Positions 37,506 through 45,727 of a stretch of DNA of 64,000 nucleotides are shown here, one piece after another (the first letter of the stretch is position 1; each line of letters starts with the position of its first letter). The stretch is from positions 1,116,001 through 1,180,000 of the forward strand of contig OY969889.1 in NCBI GenBank assembly GCA_963704335.1, written 5' to 3'. The translations under genes and the position numbers were made by a program. The notes under the pieces were generated by a model that saw nothing but the letters and a program-made list of their open reading frames with translations, did not search any database and had not been told where the DNA came from. Source of the DNA: PALSA-612 sp963704335. GTDB lineage: Bacteria > Actinomycetota > Thermoleophilia > Gaiellales > Gaiellaceae.

Positions 37506-38654
37506 AGCGGGCGTCCCACACCGTCGGCATCGTCGCCAACGAGTTCTTCGACGTCACACTGGGGCGGATGGGTGGGTTCGGCTGGGCGGCTCACCGGAGC
37601 GCCGAGTGCCTTCTCGAACGGCCCGACCTCGATTATCGGCCGTTCTTCCTCGCGGGCCAGCGGTTGGCGGCTGCGGAGCACTCGCACGGCGTTCCGCTCC
37701 TCACGTTCGACGGAGACGCCGACGGCTTCAGTCGGGCGCTCGAGAGCGCAGGTCTCTCACTCCTCCTCACGATCGACTTCAGACCGAGGTATGCGCCCAT
37801 CATCGAGGCGCTCGCGGAGAAGCCGCTCCTCGTCTGGGTTCGGGATCCGCGCCCACCCGAAGACATCGAGAAGATCGCCACGCTCGAAATCCCCGGGAGC
37901 GCGGATCCCCCTGCGGGCATCCGGACGATCGACTGTAGCTCGCTTGGCGCTCTCATCCATGACGCGCGCGATACGGGTCGCCCCGTCGTCATGGCCAGCC
38001 CTGCGCCGGGCCTGGCGCAGAAGGCCCCGGGCACATACGGGATAGCCTCTACTCCGCTGGAGCTCCTACCGAATCCGCTCGACGTCGTGCCGGGAAGGAT
38101 GCGCAAGAGCCAGACGCCACGCGTCCTCTTTCTCGGACGGCTGGATCCGATCAAGCGCCCGTGGGTCTTCGTCGAGCTGGCTCGCCGCTTCCCCGGCGTG
38201 GAGTTCCTGATGCTCGGACAGTCGCACTTCGAAGGGCCTGGCGCCTGGCAGCCTGCCCGTCTGCCTGAGAATCTCCGCCCCCTGGCGCACGTCGACGGCC
38301 CGGAGAAGACGCGACTCCTAGAGTCCGCGTGGATGATCGTCAACACGTCCATTCACGAGGCACTCTCCATCAGCTTCCTCGAGGCGCTGCACACGGCGAC
38401 GCCGGTCGTCAGCTGCCAGGATCCCGAGGGCGTGACATCCCGCTTCGGCGCGTACGTCGGGCGATGGGACGGGACGGGGCTCGACGGCCTGGACGCATTC
38501 TCCGAGGCCGTGGGATGGTTGCTCGAGGACCACAGCGCGCGCGCGCGCCTCGGCCGTGAGGGTCGCGCGCTGGGCGCGCTCGACCCATACTCGCGACCGG
38601 TTCGTACGTGCGTTCACCCGGCTGGCCGACCCGATGGCGCCTCATGCAGCCTGA
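37502..38654 (+). CDS. GT4 glycosyltransferase, frameshifted near the C-terminus
   Basis: About 383 residues from a GTG. The N-terminal half begins TVGIVANEFFDVTLGRMGGF. The donor half has PRVLFLGRLDPIKRPWVFVE, FLMLGQSHFEGPG and WMIVNTSIHEALSISFLEAL with PVVSCQDPEGVTSRFGAYVG, a clear GT4 pattern. The uninterrupted frame would end in a Pro/Arg/Cys-rich tail at 38671. A shift near 38585 gives HTRDRFVRAFTRLADPMAPH with a stop at 38654, a much more natural end. That stop overlaps the ATG of the next gene (38644) by eleven bases. Confidence 0.78.
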
Positions 38655-39816
38655 GGGCTCTCCGTCACTGAGCGTCGCATTCCTCGTGCGGTGCTTTCCG
38701 ACAGTGACCGAGACGTTTGTCGCCACGGAAATGTTCGGCTTGCTGGCGCGGGGCCACGAAGTCGTCGTGTACTCACGTTTCCGGCCAACGGCTGACGAAC
38801 CGTTGCACGCGGAGATCGTGCGCTCGGGCATGCTCGAGCGGACCGTCCACATCGGGAATGACCTGCCGATCGACTCGATCGAGCCCATTCCGTCCATCCC
38901 GATCGGGCGGCACGACATCCTGCACGCACACTTCGGGCCCAATGCCCGGCGGTTTCTCTTCGCACGAGCCCAGTCCGGCGCACCGCTCGTGGTCACCTTT
39001 CACGGCTTCGACTTCAGCTCGGCTCCGGCCCGGCATGGCCCCTCGACCTACGAGCGCGTCTTCCAGGTGGCCGATGTCGTTACCTACAACTGCGAGCATG
39101 CTCGCGGCGCGTTGGAGACGCTCGGATGCCCGCCGCACAAGCTTCATCAGCTACGGATGCCGGTCGATGTCGCGTCCCTGCCCTTTCGTGCTCGGCACAG
39201 GGACGCCGACGAGCCTCTGCGAGTCCTTACCGTCGGGCGCCTGGTCGAGAAGAAGGGGCACGAGATCGCTCTCAGAGCGCTCGCCGCTGCTCGGCCACAG
39301 CTCCCCGATTGCCGCTACGACATCGTCGGCGGCGGACCACAGGCGGATCGGCTAGCCGCTGTAGCGAGCGAGCTCGGTTTGAACGACGTCGTACGTTTCC
39401 ACGGAATGCGTGACAGCGATTACGTCCGGCGGCTCTTGTCGGAGGCGCACGTCTTCCTGCTCGCGAACGTGACAGCGGCGAACGGCGATCAGGAAGGCAC
39501 ACCGGTCGCGCTGATGGAAGCCGAGGCGTGCGGCCTGCCCGTGGTCAGCACGCTGCACAGCGGGATTCCAGAGGTCGTGCTCGACGGTCAAACCGGGCTG
39601 CTCGTGCCGGAGGGTGACATCGACGCGCTCGCGGGCGCAATCGTTCGGATCGCCGCTGAGCTCGAGCTTTGGCCGCGACTCGGCGCCGCCGGGCGGGCGC
39701 ACATCGAGGCGACCTTCGATGTGGCACCGTGCACGGAGCAGCTACTCGCCGTTTACGAGCACGCGTCCCGAGCCTACGCGCGCTCATCCGAGCTGGCCCA
39801 CAACTCGGGCACGTGA
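38644..39816 (+). CDS. GT4 glycosyltransferase, WcaL/AmsK-like
   Basis: A 390-residue GT-B enzyme, SVAFLVRCFPTVTETFVATE, FHGFDFSSAPARHGPS, VLTVGRLVEKKGHEIALRAL, then NGDQEGTPVALMEAEACGLP and IPEVVLDGQTGLLVPEGD. It is a close relative of the GT4 at 32576-33703 (same NGDQEGTPV and LPV.STLHSGIPEV blocks). Start ATG at 38644 within the end of the preceding gene. It ends with a GTGA overlap into a methyltransferase. Confidence 0.88.
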   Translation: MQPEGSPSLSVAFLVRCFPTVTETFVATEMFGLLARGHEVVVYSRFRPTADEPLHAEIVRSGMLERTVHIGNDLPIDSIEPIPSIPIGRHDILHAHFGPNARRFLFARAQSGAPLVVTFHGFDFSSAPARHGPSTYERVFQVADVVTYNCEHARGALETLGCPPHKLHQLRMPVDVASLPFRARHRDADEPLRVLTVGRLVEKKGHEIALRALAAARPQLPDCRYDIVGGGPQADRLAAVASELGLNDVVRFHGMRDSDYVRRLLSEAHVFLLANVTAANGDQEGTPVALMEAEACGLPVVSTLHSGIPEVVLDGQTGLLVPEGDIDALAGAIVRIAAELELWPRLGAAGRAHIEATFDVAPCTEQLLAVYEHASRAYARSSELAHNSGT

Positions 39817-40724
39817 CGGAAACGGGCGCCCGATCCTCACCCGAGAGCGGTGGCCACGAGTCGCCGATGGACGGCGTGCCGCCGCAAGCCCTCTTCGGCG
39901 GGCTCGACGACGACGCCTGGCGCTGGCTGAACTTCGAAGGACGCGAGCTCTGCCCGTTTCTGGCCCGCTACCTGCCGGCGCTGCCTGGTGAGGCGGAACA
40001 GGCTCGCGTGACCGCGAGGAGCGGACAGGAGGCGCTGGAGCTGGGCTTCCAGATTTACGCTTTGTTCAGACAGCTGTACGAGGAGGAGGGCGGCCCGTTC
40101 ACGAAAGACAGCCGTGTCCTTGACTTCGGCTGCGGCTGGGGGCGCGTGACTCGCTTCTTCCTCAAGAACGTCGCGCCCGGGAATCTCATGGGCGTGGATA
40201 TCGACGAACGCGCAATTACCGCCGCAAGAGCAACGAATCGGTGGTGCCGTTTCGATGTGTCAACCGTGCTGCCGCCGTCGTCGTTCGCGGATGCGAGCTT
40301 TGACCTGATTTACGCGTACTCCGTCTTCTCTCACCTCTCTGAGGAAGCGCATCTGCGGTGGTTGGCGGAGTTCGAGCGCGTCCTCGCGCCCGGAGGAGTC
40401 GTGCTGCTGACCACACTGGCGCGGCCCTTCATCGAGCGCTCGTCCGCCTGGGCAGGCGACCGACAAGCCGACTCAACGGCCGACTGGCAGCGCGCTGCCG
40501 GCAAATCCATCCCCGACACCGGGGCCGCACTGTCGGCATACGACCGCGGCGAGTACTGCTACGGCGCAATCGACGACGAGCAGAATCCGCATTTCGGCTT
40601 CGCCTGCATCCCCGAGATGTACGCTCGCGAACGGTGGGGCGTGCAGTTCGAAGTTCGTCGTTGGTGGCCGAACCCCGCGCCACGGCTTCAGACGATGGTC
40701 GTGCTCAGGAAGCGAATGGAGTAA
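39813..40724 (+). CDS. SAM-dependent methyltransferase
   Basis: A 303-residue class I methyltransferase from a GTG. The SAM site VLDFGCGWGRVTRFF is near residue 106, VDIDERAITAARATNRWCRF and FDLIYAYSVFSHLSEEAHLR follow, and LAPGGVVLLTT is motif III. The C-terminal cap has YDRGEYCYGAIDDEQNPHFG and CIPEMYARERWG. A 5'-truncated copy of this gene lies at 43534-44006. Likely an O-methyltransferase for a sugar or a glycan end group. Coupled to the GT4 before it by GTGA. Confidence 0.82.
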   Translation: MTETGARSSPESGGHESPMDGVPPQALFGGLDDDAWRWLNFEGRELCPFLARYLPALPGEAEQARVTARSGQEALELGFQIYALFRQLYEEEGGPFTKDSRVLDFGCGWGRVTRFFLKNVAPGNLMGVDIDERAITAARATNRWCRFDVSTVLPPSSFADASFDLIYAYSVFSHLSEEAHLRWLAEFERVLAPGGVVLLTTLARPFIERSSAWAGDRQADSTADWQRAAGKSIPDTGAALSAYDRGEYCYGAIDDEQNPHFGFACIPEMYARERWGVQFEVRRWWPNPAPRLQTMVVLRKRME

Positions 40725-40737
40725 CCGTGGCAGAGCG

Positions 40738-41461
40738 ATGAGCACGCTTGACGAGATCGCCTGCCGCCACGCCGCGGACAAGAGCAGCGAGCAGCACGGC
40801 TTCACAGCGGCCTACGAACGTCTCTTCGAGCCACGTCGAGACGAAGCACTCACACTGCTCGAGATAGGCGTCTTCGAGGGCGCGAGCCTGCGTATGTGGC
40901 GCGAGTACTTCCCCACGGCGCGCATCTTCGCCATCGACTTCCTCGCCGCGTACGCCGAGCACGCGCCACCCGGTACGACCGCCCTGATCGGCAACCAGAC
41001 TGATGTGCACTTCCTCGACAGAGTCCTCGAAGCCAGTCGGGCCGCTCGACGTCGTCGTCGACGACGGGGGCCACCGTCCGGAGCAGCAGCTGGCGACGCT
41101 GTTTCATCTCTGGCCGCATCTTCGCCCCGGCGGCGTGTATGCGATCGAGGATGTACACACGTCGTACCTCGGCCGCTGGAGCCCCGGGTACCGCGAGCCG
41201 GGCACGACGATCGAAGTGCTGAAGGAGGTCGTCGACGACGTCAACTGGTACTGGCACCAGCGAGAGCCGACGCTCGCTGATGTCGAGTCCGTGCAGTTCT
41301 ACCCGGAACTCTGCATCGTCACGAAGCGCCCCACGACGCGACGGAATCGTCGCGGAAACCCGCCGCGCAACGAGGACCTCCAGACACCCGATCCTCGCTA
41401 CCCCGGGCGCTCGGGAGCCTGGGACGGTTCGGTCGGGCTCGTCGAGCCCGCGTCCCGCTAG
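40738..41461 (+). CDS. SAM-dependent methyltransferase (sugar O-methyltransferase-like), frameshifted
   Basis: The N-terminal part ACRHAADKSSEQHGFTAAYE and LTLLEIGVFEGASLRMWREY with FPTARIFAIDFLA fits the MycE/ElmM-like group of deoxysugar O-methyltransferases. A one-base shift near 41030 joins it to KPVGPLDVVVDDGGHRPEQQ, which holds the metal Asp pair, and to LRPGGVYAIEDVHTSYLG. The C-terminus ends in a basic Pro/Arg-rich tail. About 240 residues. Last gene of the plus-strand run, sharing CTAG with the stop of the convergent glycosyltransferase. Confidence 0.75.
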
Positions 41462-42669
41462 GTCGGGCCTCCGCCCTCGAGAGAGGTTCCAGGCACGGGT
41501 TCGGCGTAGTCCACTCCCAGGCGTGAGAGCAGGGTTGCGAGCACACGGTCGGAGTCAAAGCATTCCTCCGCGATCTCACGCGCGGCCAACGCATGACGCT
41601 CGTAGTCGGCCGCAACGGCCTCGACGGCGGCCGTCGCCTCGTCCAGCGTCGAGAACGCCAGGAGCCCAGCTCCGAGTGGGTAGAGACCCTCGAGCCCGGT
41701 GTCCTGCGCAACGACTGGCTTGCCGCTGGCCAGATAGCACGCGCTGCGGTCCGAGAACCACCCGCTCCGCGTTTCGACGTACATGCCCTTGGCGACCATC
41801 AGCTCCCCTATGGAGCCCGCAATGTAGTCCTGGTAGGCGGCGGGATCGGCCGCAACCTCGAGCGGGTCGACGAGCTCCCAGCCGCACCGTTCGAGCCATT
41901 CGCGGTCGGCGGCATCCGCCCCGTCGATGTCGAGCGCGAGCTCGTGGCGGTGTCGGCTGCGCTCGGGTAGCTGGGCGAACTTTCTGAGCTCGTGCGCCCG
42001 TAGGCCGTAGCGCTTCCCGGCGAACTCGATTGGCGCGAAGGCTCCGCGCCAGCTGGCGACGGACGTGAACGCTCCGTCGACGGCCGGGCGGACGGGCCAG
42101 CGCTCCAGCACGACGGGTGGCCGGGTCGTGATCCAGTCGAGCCCGCACGTGGGTACCTCGCACCCGTCCAGGCCTACTCGCTCGCCGATCGTGACGAAGC
42201 GGTCGTGGCCCTGGAACACGTTCGCCAGACCGAGCTCGTGCCACATCTGGGGGAAGCCGGGGTCGATGTCGAGGAAGACTCGCAGCGGCGTGGCCGCGAG
42301 GAGCTCCTCGTCGTCCAGGTAGCCCATGACGTTGAGCAGCAGAGCCGATGTGCGGGCGTGCTCGACAACCTCAGCTCTCGGCAGACCGGCGGCCGCGTCG
42401 CCGGTCGCGTGGTCGAGCAGGCTCCACGAGCCGGTCAGGCCATGCTCGTCCATCACCAGGGAGAGGTAGGCGGCTTCGGAGGAGTGCTCCACGGGCCCAT
42501 TGCAGGTCTCGGCATCCAGCCAGTCGACGAAGAGCACGTCGTAGCCAAGGCGGCGGAGGCCGAGCAGATACTGGAGAAACACCCAGGCATGCCCACCGGC
42601 GCGCGGCCGGCGCGCGAGTGCACCCGCTACCACGACATGCATTCCCCTAGACCGCGGTGTGTCGATCAT
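41458..42669 (-). CDS. GT4-like glycosyltransferase, cluster family copy 8
   Basis: About 403 residues. It has MHVVVAGALARRPRAGGHAW, LRRLGYDVLFVDWLD, RVFLDIDPGFPQMWHELGLA, ITTRPPVVLERWPV, FTSVASWRGAFAPIEFAG and MYVETRSGWFSDRSACYLAS, then VAQDTGLEGLYPLGAGLLAF. It is intact, unlike copies 5 and 6, which it resembles most in the N-terminal half. The start is uncertain (ATG at 42687, 42669 or 42642); I took 42669. Divergent from the methyltransferase at 42753. Confidence 0.75.
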   Translation of the reverse strand: MIDTPRSRGMHVVVAGALARRPRAGGHAWVFLQYLLGLRRLGYDVLFVDWLDAETCNGPVEHSSEAAYLSLVMDEHGLTGSWSLLDHATGDAAAGLPRAEVVEHARTSALLLNVMGYLDDEELLAATPLRVFLDIDPGFPQMWHELGLANVFQGHDRFVTIGERVGLDGCEVPTCGLDWITTRPPVVLERWPVRPAVDGAFTSVASWRGAFAPIEFAGKRYGLRAHELRKFAQLPERSRHRHELALDIDGADAADREWLERCGWELVDPLEVAADPAAYQDYIAGSIGELMVAKGMYVETRSGWFSDRSACYLASGKPVVAQDTGLEGLYPLGAGLLAFSTLDEATAAVEAVAADYERHALAAREIAEECFDSDRVLATLLSRLGVDYAEPVPGTSLEGGGPT

Positions 42670-42752
42670 TCCCGCCAATCGTGACAAGGATCGCCGTCGC
42701 GGTTCCTCGTGACGCGCGCCTCACCACCTCGCGTCTTGCATGATGTGCCTCC

Positions 42753-43520
42753 ATGGACGAGCGATTCGCCTTCGGGGAGGACGAGCTCCGCATCGACGAG
42801 CTCGTCTTCGAGCTCGGCTACGGGTACGCCTCCGATGCCTGGAAATCCGCGCCGCCGGACCGCTTCCTCATGTTCAAGCCGCAGGGCTTGCTCGAGAGGT
42901 TCGACGGATTCTTTACGTCGCGACCCGACGATTCGCCGATCCGCGCGATCTTCGAGATCGGCATCTGGGACGGTGGCAGCACCGCCTTCTGGTTCGAGTA
43001 CTTCCAGCCTGACAAGCTCGTCGCGGTCGACTTCCTTGGCCGGGAGGACAGCGATTACTTCCGCAGCTACGTCGAGAGGCGAGCGATCGGCGACCGGCTG
43101 AAGACGTACTGGAGCGTCGACCAAGGCGACACGGAACGGCTGTCCGAGATCCTCGACGAAGAGTTCGCTGGAAGGCTCGATCTCGTGATCGACGATGGTT
43201 CACACCTGCTCGAAGAGACGAGGGCGAGCTTTCAGACGCTCTTCCCGCGCCTGCGCAAAGGTGGCCTTTACATGCTCGAGGATTGGAACTGGGAGCTCAT
43301 GCCTGAGTTCCGCGAGCCCACGCACGCGTTTGCGAAGCGAGACGGGCTCGTCGGCCTCGTTGAGGACCTGGTGCGGGTCACCGGAAGCTCGCATGCGGTT
43401 CGTTCCATCACGATCGACCGAGGGTTCGTGGCCGTCGAGCGAGGCTCGATGCCACCGGGCTCGGCCTTCGATTTCGAACAGCTCCTCTCGGGACTTCCGG
43501 TCAAGCTCGCAAGCGACTGA
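42753..43520 (+). CDS. SAM-dependent methyltransferase, Methyltransf_24-like
   Basis: A 255-residue protein: FEIGIWDGGSTAFWFEYF (SAM site), LVAVDFLGREDSDYF, then LVIDDGSHLLEETRASFQTL with metal-type Asp residues, and RKGGLYMLEDWNWELMPE. Its architecture is like the MycE/ElmM-type methyltransferase at 40738-41461 but with different ends, so O-methylation of a sugar is likely. It stands alone on the plus strand between two minus-strand blocks and converges on the truncated methyltransferase copy. Confidence 0.8.
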   Translation: MDERFAFGEDELRIDELVFELGYGYASDAWKSAPPDRFLMFKPQGLLERFDGFFTSRPDDSPIRAIFEIGIWDGGSTAFWFEYFQPDKLVAVDFLGREDSDYFRSYVERRAIGDRLKTYWSVDQGDTERLSEILDEEFAGRLDLVIDDGSHLLEETRASFQTLFPRLRKGGLYMLEDWNWELMPEFREPTHAFAKRDGLVGLVEDLVRVTGSSHAVRSITIDRGFVAVERGSMPPGSAFDFEQLLSGLPVKLASD

Positions 43521-43533
43521 CAGCGGACGAGCT

Positions 43534-44006
43534 CAGTCGCGTCTGGCGACGATGACGTTCTGCACGCACAGGCCGGGATCGGCGATGTAGTCGCACGGCT
43601 CCAGCCACTCGTGCACACGTCGCGCACGTACGTCTCGGGAATGCAGGCACTGCCGTAGTGACCGCTGCTATCCCCGATGTTGCTGTAGCAGAACTCGCCG
43701 GCGTCAAATGCGTCAAGCGAAGACTCCGTTTCGAGAAAGGACGCGACACCGGGCCAATATCGCGTGTCAGCCCCGGTCGTGCGCAGCTCAGCCACATCGC
43801 AGATGTACTGGCGAGGGAGCGTCGTCGCGATCAATAACCCTCCCGGCCGGAGCAGCCGCTGGAATTCTGGTAGCCAGGTCAGATGCGCGCTCTCAGACAG
43901 ATGCGAGAAGACAGAGTAGGCGTAGATCAGGTCGAAGCTCGCTTCGTCGAACGATGTCGGGGGAAGAAGTCGCAGCGCTCGAAACGGCAGAGCCGATTGG
44001 TCTCAC
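43534..44006 (-). pseudogene. 5'-truncated methyltransferase copy
   Basis: On the minus strand, just after the sulfotransferase stop, the sequence picks up at TNRLCRFE, equivalent to TNRWCRFD about 140 residues into the methyltransferase of 39813-40724. It continues SFDEASFDLIYAYSVFSHLS, LLRPGGLLIATTLPRQY, DAGEFCYSNIGDSSGHYGSA and CIPETYVRDV to the family end VQNVIVARRD at 43534. The SAM-binding N-terminal third is absent. Two frame breaks occur (near 43975 and 43617). With the first motif missing it cannot be an active enzyme, so I call it a remnant of a duplication. Confidence 0.78.
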
Positions 44007-44008
44007 CC

Positions 44009-45727
44009 TCATCCGACGGGCTCCTGGGCGACCTCGAGCTCCTGTCCGGTCGCGAGGCCGCAGCGCACCATGGTCTCTCCGGCGATCTCGGCGAAGGTCC
44101 GCCGCTGCTCGGGTGACCACTCGTCCCACGGCGTCGAGAACTCGCCGGCGGAGGTCTGTTGCTCCTGATCGGGGAAGCTAGTGTTGATGCGCCTCGAGGC
44201 CGCGTACTTGACGGGCGCCTCCTCGTACGGCACGCCGAGGAACTCGAAGATCCCCGTATAGGCCTCTCCGGGGTCGGCCACCAACCGGCCGTGCATGACG
44301 GTGAGACAGCGCTCCGGATGCCGCTCGGCAAACGCAAGGGCCGCCTCGACGTTGTCGCGCCACGTCTCGCAAGCGACCGTGAAGTCGAGCCAAGGGATTT
44401 TCCAGCCCGCCTGCTCGAAGCTCGCGAGCCGGTCGTCGGGCATCGCAGCAAGGAAGTTGACCATCGAGCTCACGACCTGCCTGCCGTCCCTGAGCATGTG
44501 CAGGAAGACGGCGCCGGGGAAGAGCTCGCCCAGAAGGTCGACCGCGAGCGTGTTCGTCGGCGTGTGGTCGAGCCAGCGCTTGTCACCACTGCGGCTCGTG
44601 TAGAGGGCGTTGACGCCCAATCCGAGGTAGCGCAGCAACTCGGCCCGGTCGACTTGCTGGTGCGTGAGCCACGCTCCCTTGCCCAGCACCCTCGCGTTCT
44701 CGAGTACGGATTCGATCGCAGGCTCCTTGAAGATGCCCTGAATGACGTAGGCCTCACCCGACGTCCAGAGCATGCTGTGCTGCGCCAGCGACCAGCCGAG
44801 CATCGTCGTCCCCGACCGCGGCGAGCCGACGACGAAGATGGGGCTCTCGCACACGCGGATCTCCTCAAAGCCCGATCCTGTCACGGGATCGCTCACGCCG
44901 GCCTCAGCCTCGATACCGGCCCTGAGCGCCTCGAGGGATACCTCGGTCTCGTACTCGTAGCGCACGAGCTGGTCGCCGAGCAGCGCGAGGCTGCGCAGCC
45001 GCTGCTCGGGCGTGAAGGTCGTGCTCCATGGCGATTCGGTTGCCCCCGCGGTGAGGTCGCGCGCCGGGTCGCTGAACGGCGTCCGCGTCTGCTGCTGCTC
45101 GAGGCAGAATGCCTCCACGACAGGGTCGAGGTCGAGCCCGAGGAACGCAAACAGACCGCGCGCAACGCCGACATCGTTCGCCACGAGCTGCTCGTAGCGC
45201 ACCTCGTGGTAGCGCTCCGGAGGCAGTGCCCTGCCGAACTCGCAACCGTTATCGACGAGGCTCGACCAGAGCAGGTGCGCCCCGTCGAACTCCACCCACG
45301 GCGCGCCCTTCGGGTCGGTCATGCGCACGAGCGAGCTGCACACGTCGCGCCCGTCTCGCATGATGTGGACGAACCACGCGCCGGGAAAGACGTCGGCGAT
45401 CGTGCGCAGGCAGTCGCCGTTCGTTCGGTCGGGGTAGCCGGGGTTCTTGTCTCCCCAGTAACGCGCGTCGGGCGCCAGCGAGCGGTAGAAGTCGCGCACG
45501 AGGTCGGGGAGGGTCGCTCGCAAGTGTGCGATGAACTCGTCCTTCGAGGTGACGAGGAAGCGCCGCTCCTCCGTCGCCTCGTTCAAGGCATGGTGCAGCC
45601 AGGCGAAGATGCGCGTCTCATGGCTGACGAACACCTCGGGGTGAACGTTGAGCAGCTCCTGGAGGTACGTCGTGCCTGAGCGCGGGGCGCCGAAGACGAC
45701 GATCGGATCCCGCTGCTGCTCAGTCAT
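44009..45727 (-). CDS. Tandem double sulfotransferase
   Basis: A 572-residue protein with two complete PAPS-dependent sulfotransferase domains. Domain 1 (about residues 5-285) has VVFGAPRSGTTYLQELL and HIMRDGRDVCSSLVRM. Domain 2 (about 295-560) has FVVGSPRSGTTMLGWSL and HMLRDGRQVVSSMVNFLA. The linker is short (SDPVTGSGFEEIRVCES). The ATG at 45727 overlaps the stop of the upstream gene; longer open frame upstream lies inside that gene and is ignored. Two sulfation sites on one acceptor, or one active and one binding domain, are possible readings. Confidence 0.85.
   Translation of the reverse strand: MTEQQRDPIVVFGAPRSGTTYLQELLNVHPEVFVSHETRIFAWLHHALNEATEERRFLVTSKDEFIAHLRATLPDLVRDFYRSLAPDARYWGDKNPGYPDRTNGDCLRTIADVFPGAWFVHIMRDGRDVCSSLVRMTDPKGAPWVEFDGAHLLWSSLVDNGCEFGRALPPERYHEVRYEQLVANDVGVARGLFAFLGLDLDPVVEAFCLEQQQTRTPFSDPARDLTAGATESPWSTTFTPEQRLRSLALLGDQLVRYEYETEVSLEALRAGIEAEAGVSDPVTGSGFEEIRVCESPIFVVGSPRSGTTMLGWSLAQHSMLWTSGEAYVIQGIFKEPAIESVLENARVLGKGAWLTHQQVDRAELLRYLGLGVNALYTSRSGDKRWLDHTPTNTLAVDLLGELFPGAVFLHMLRDGRQVVSSMVNFLAAMPDDRLASFEQAGWKIPWLDFTVACETWRDNVEAALAFAERHPERCLTVMHGRLVADPGEAYTGIFEFLGVPYEEAPVKYAASRRINTSFPDQEQQTSAGEFSTPWDEWSPEQRRTFAEIAGETMVRCGLATGQELEVAQEPVG

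Noticed and set aside
15222..42669. Mobile element or phage origin for the repeated glycosyltransferase genes
   Set aside because: No transposase, integrase, insertion-sequence ends or tRNA-associated direct repeats were seen; tandem duplication explains the copies.
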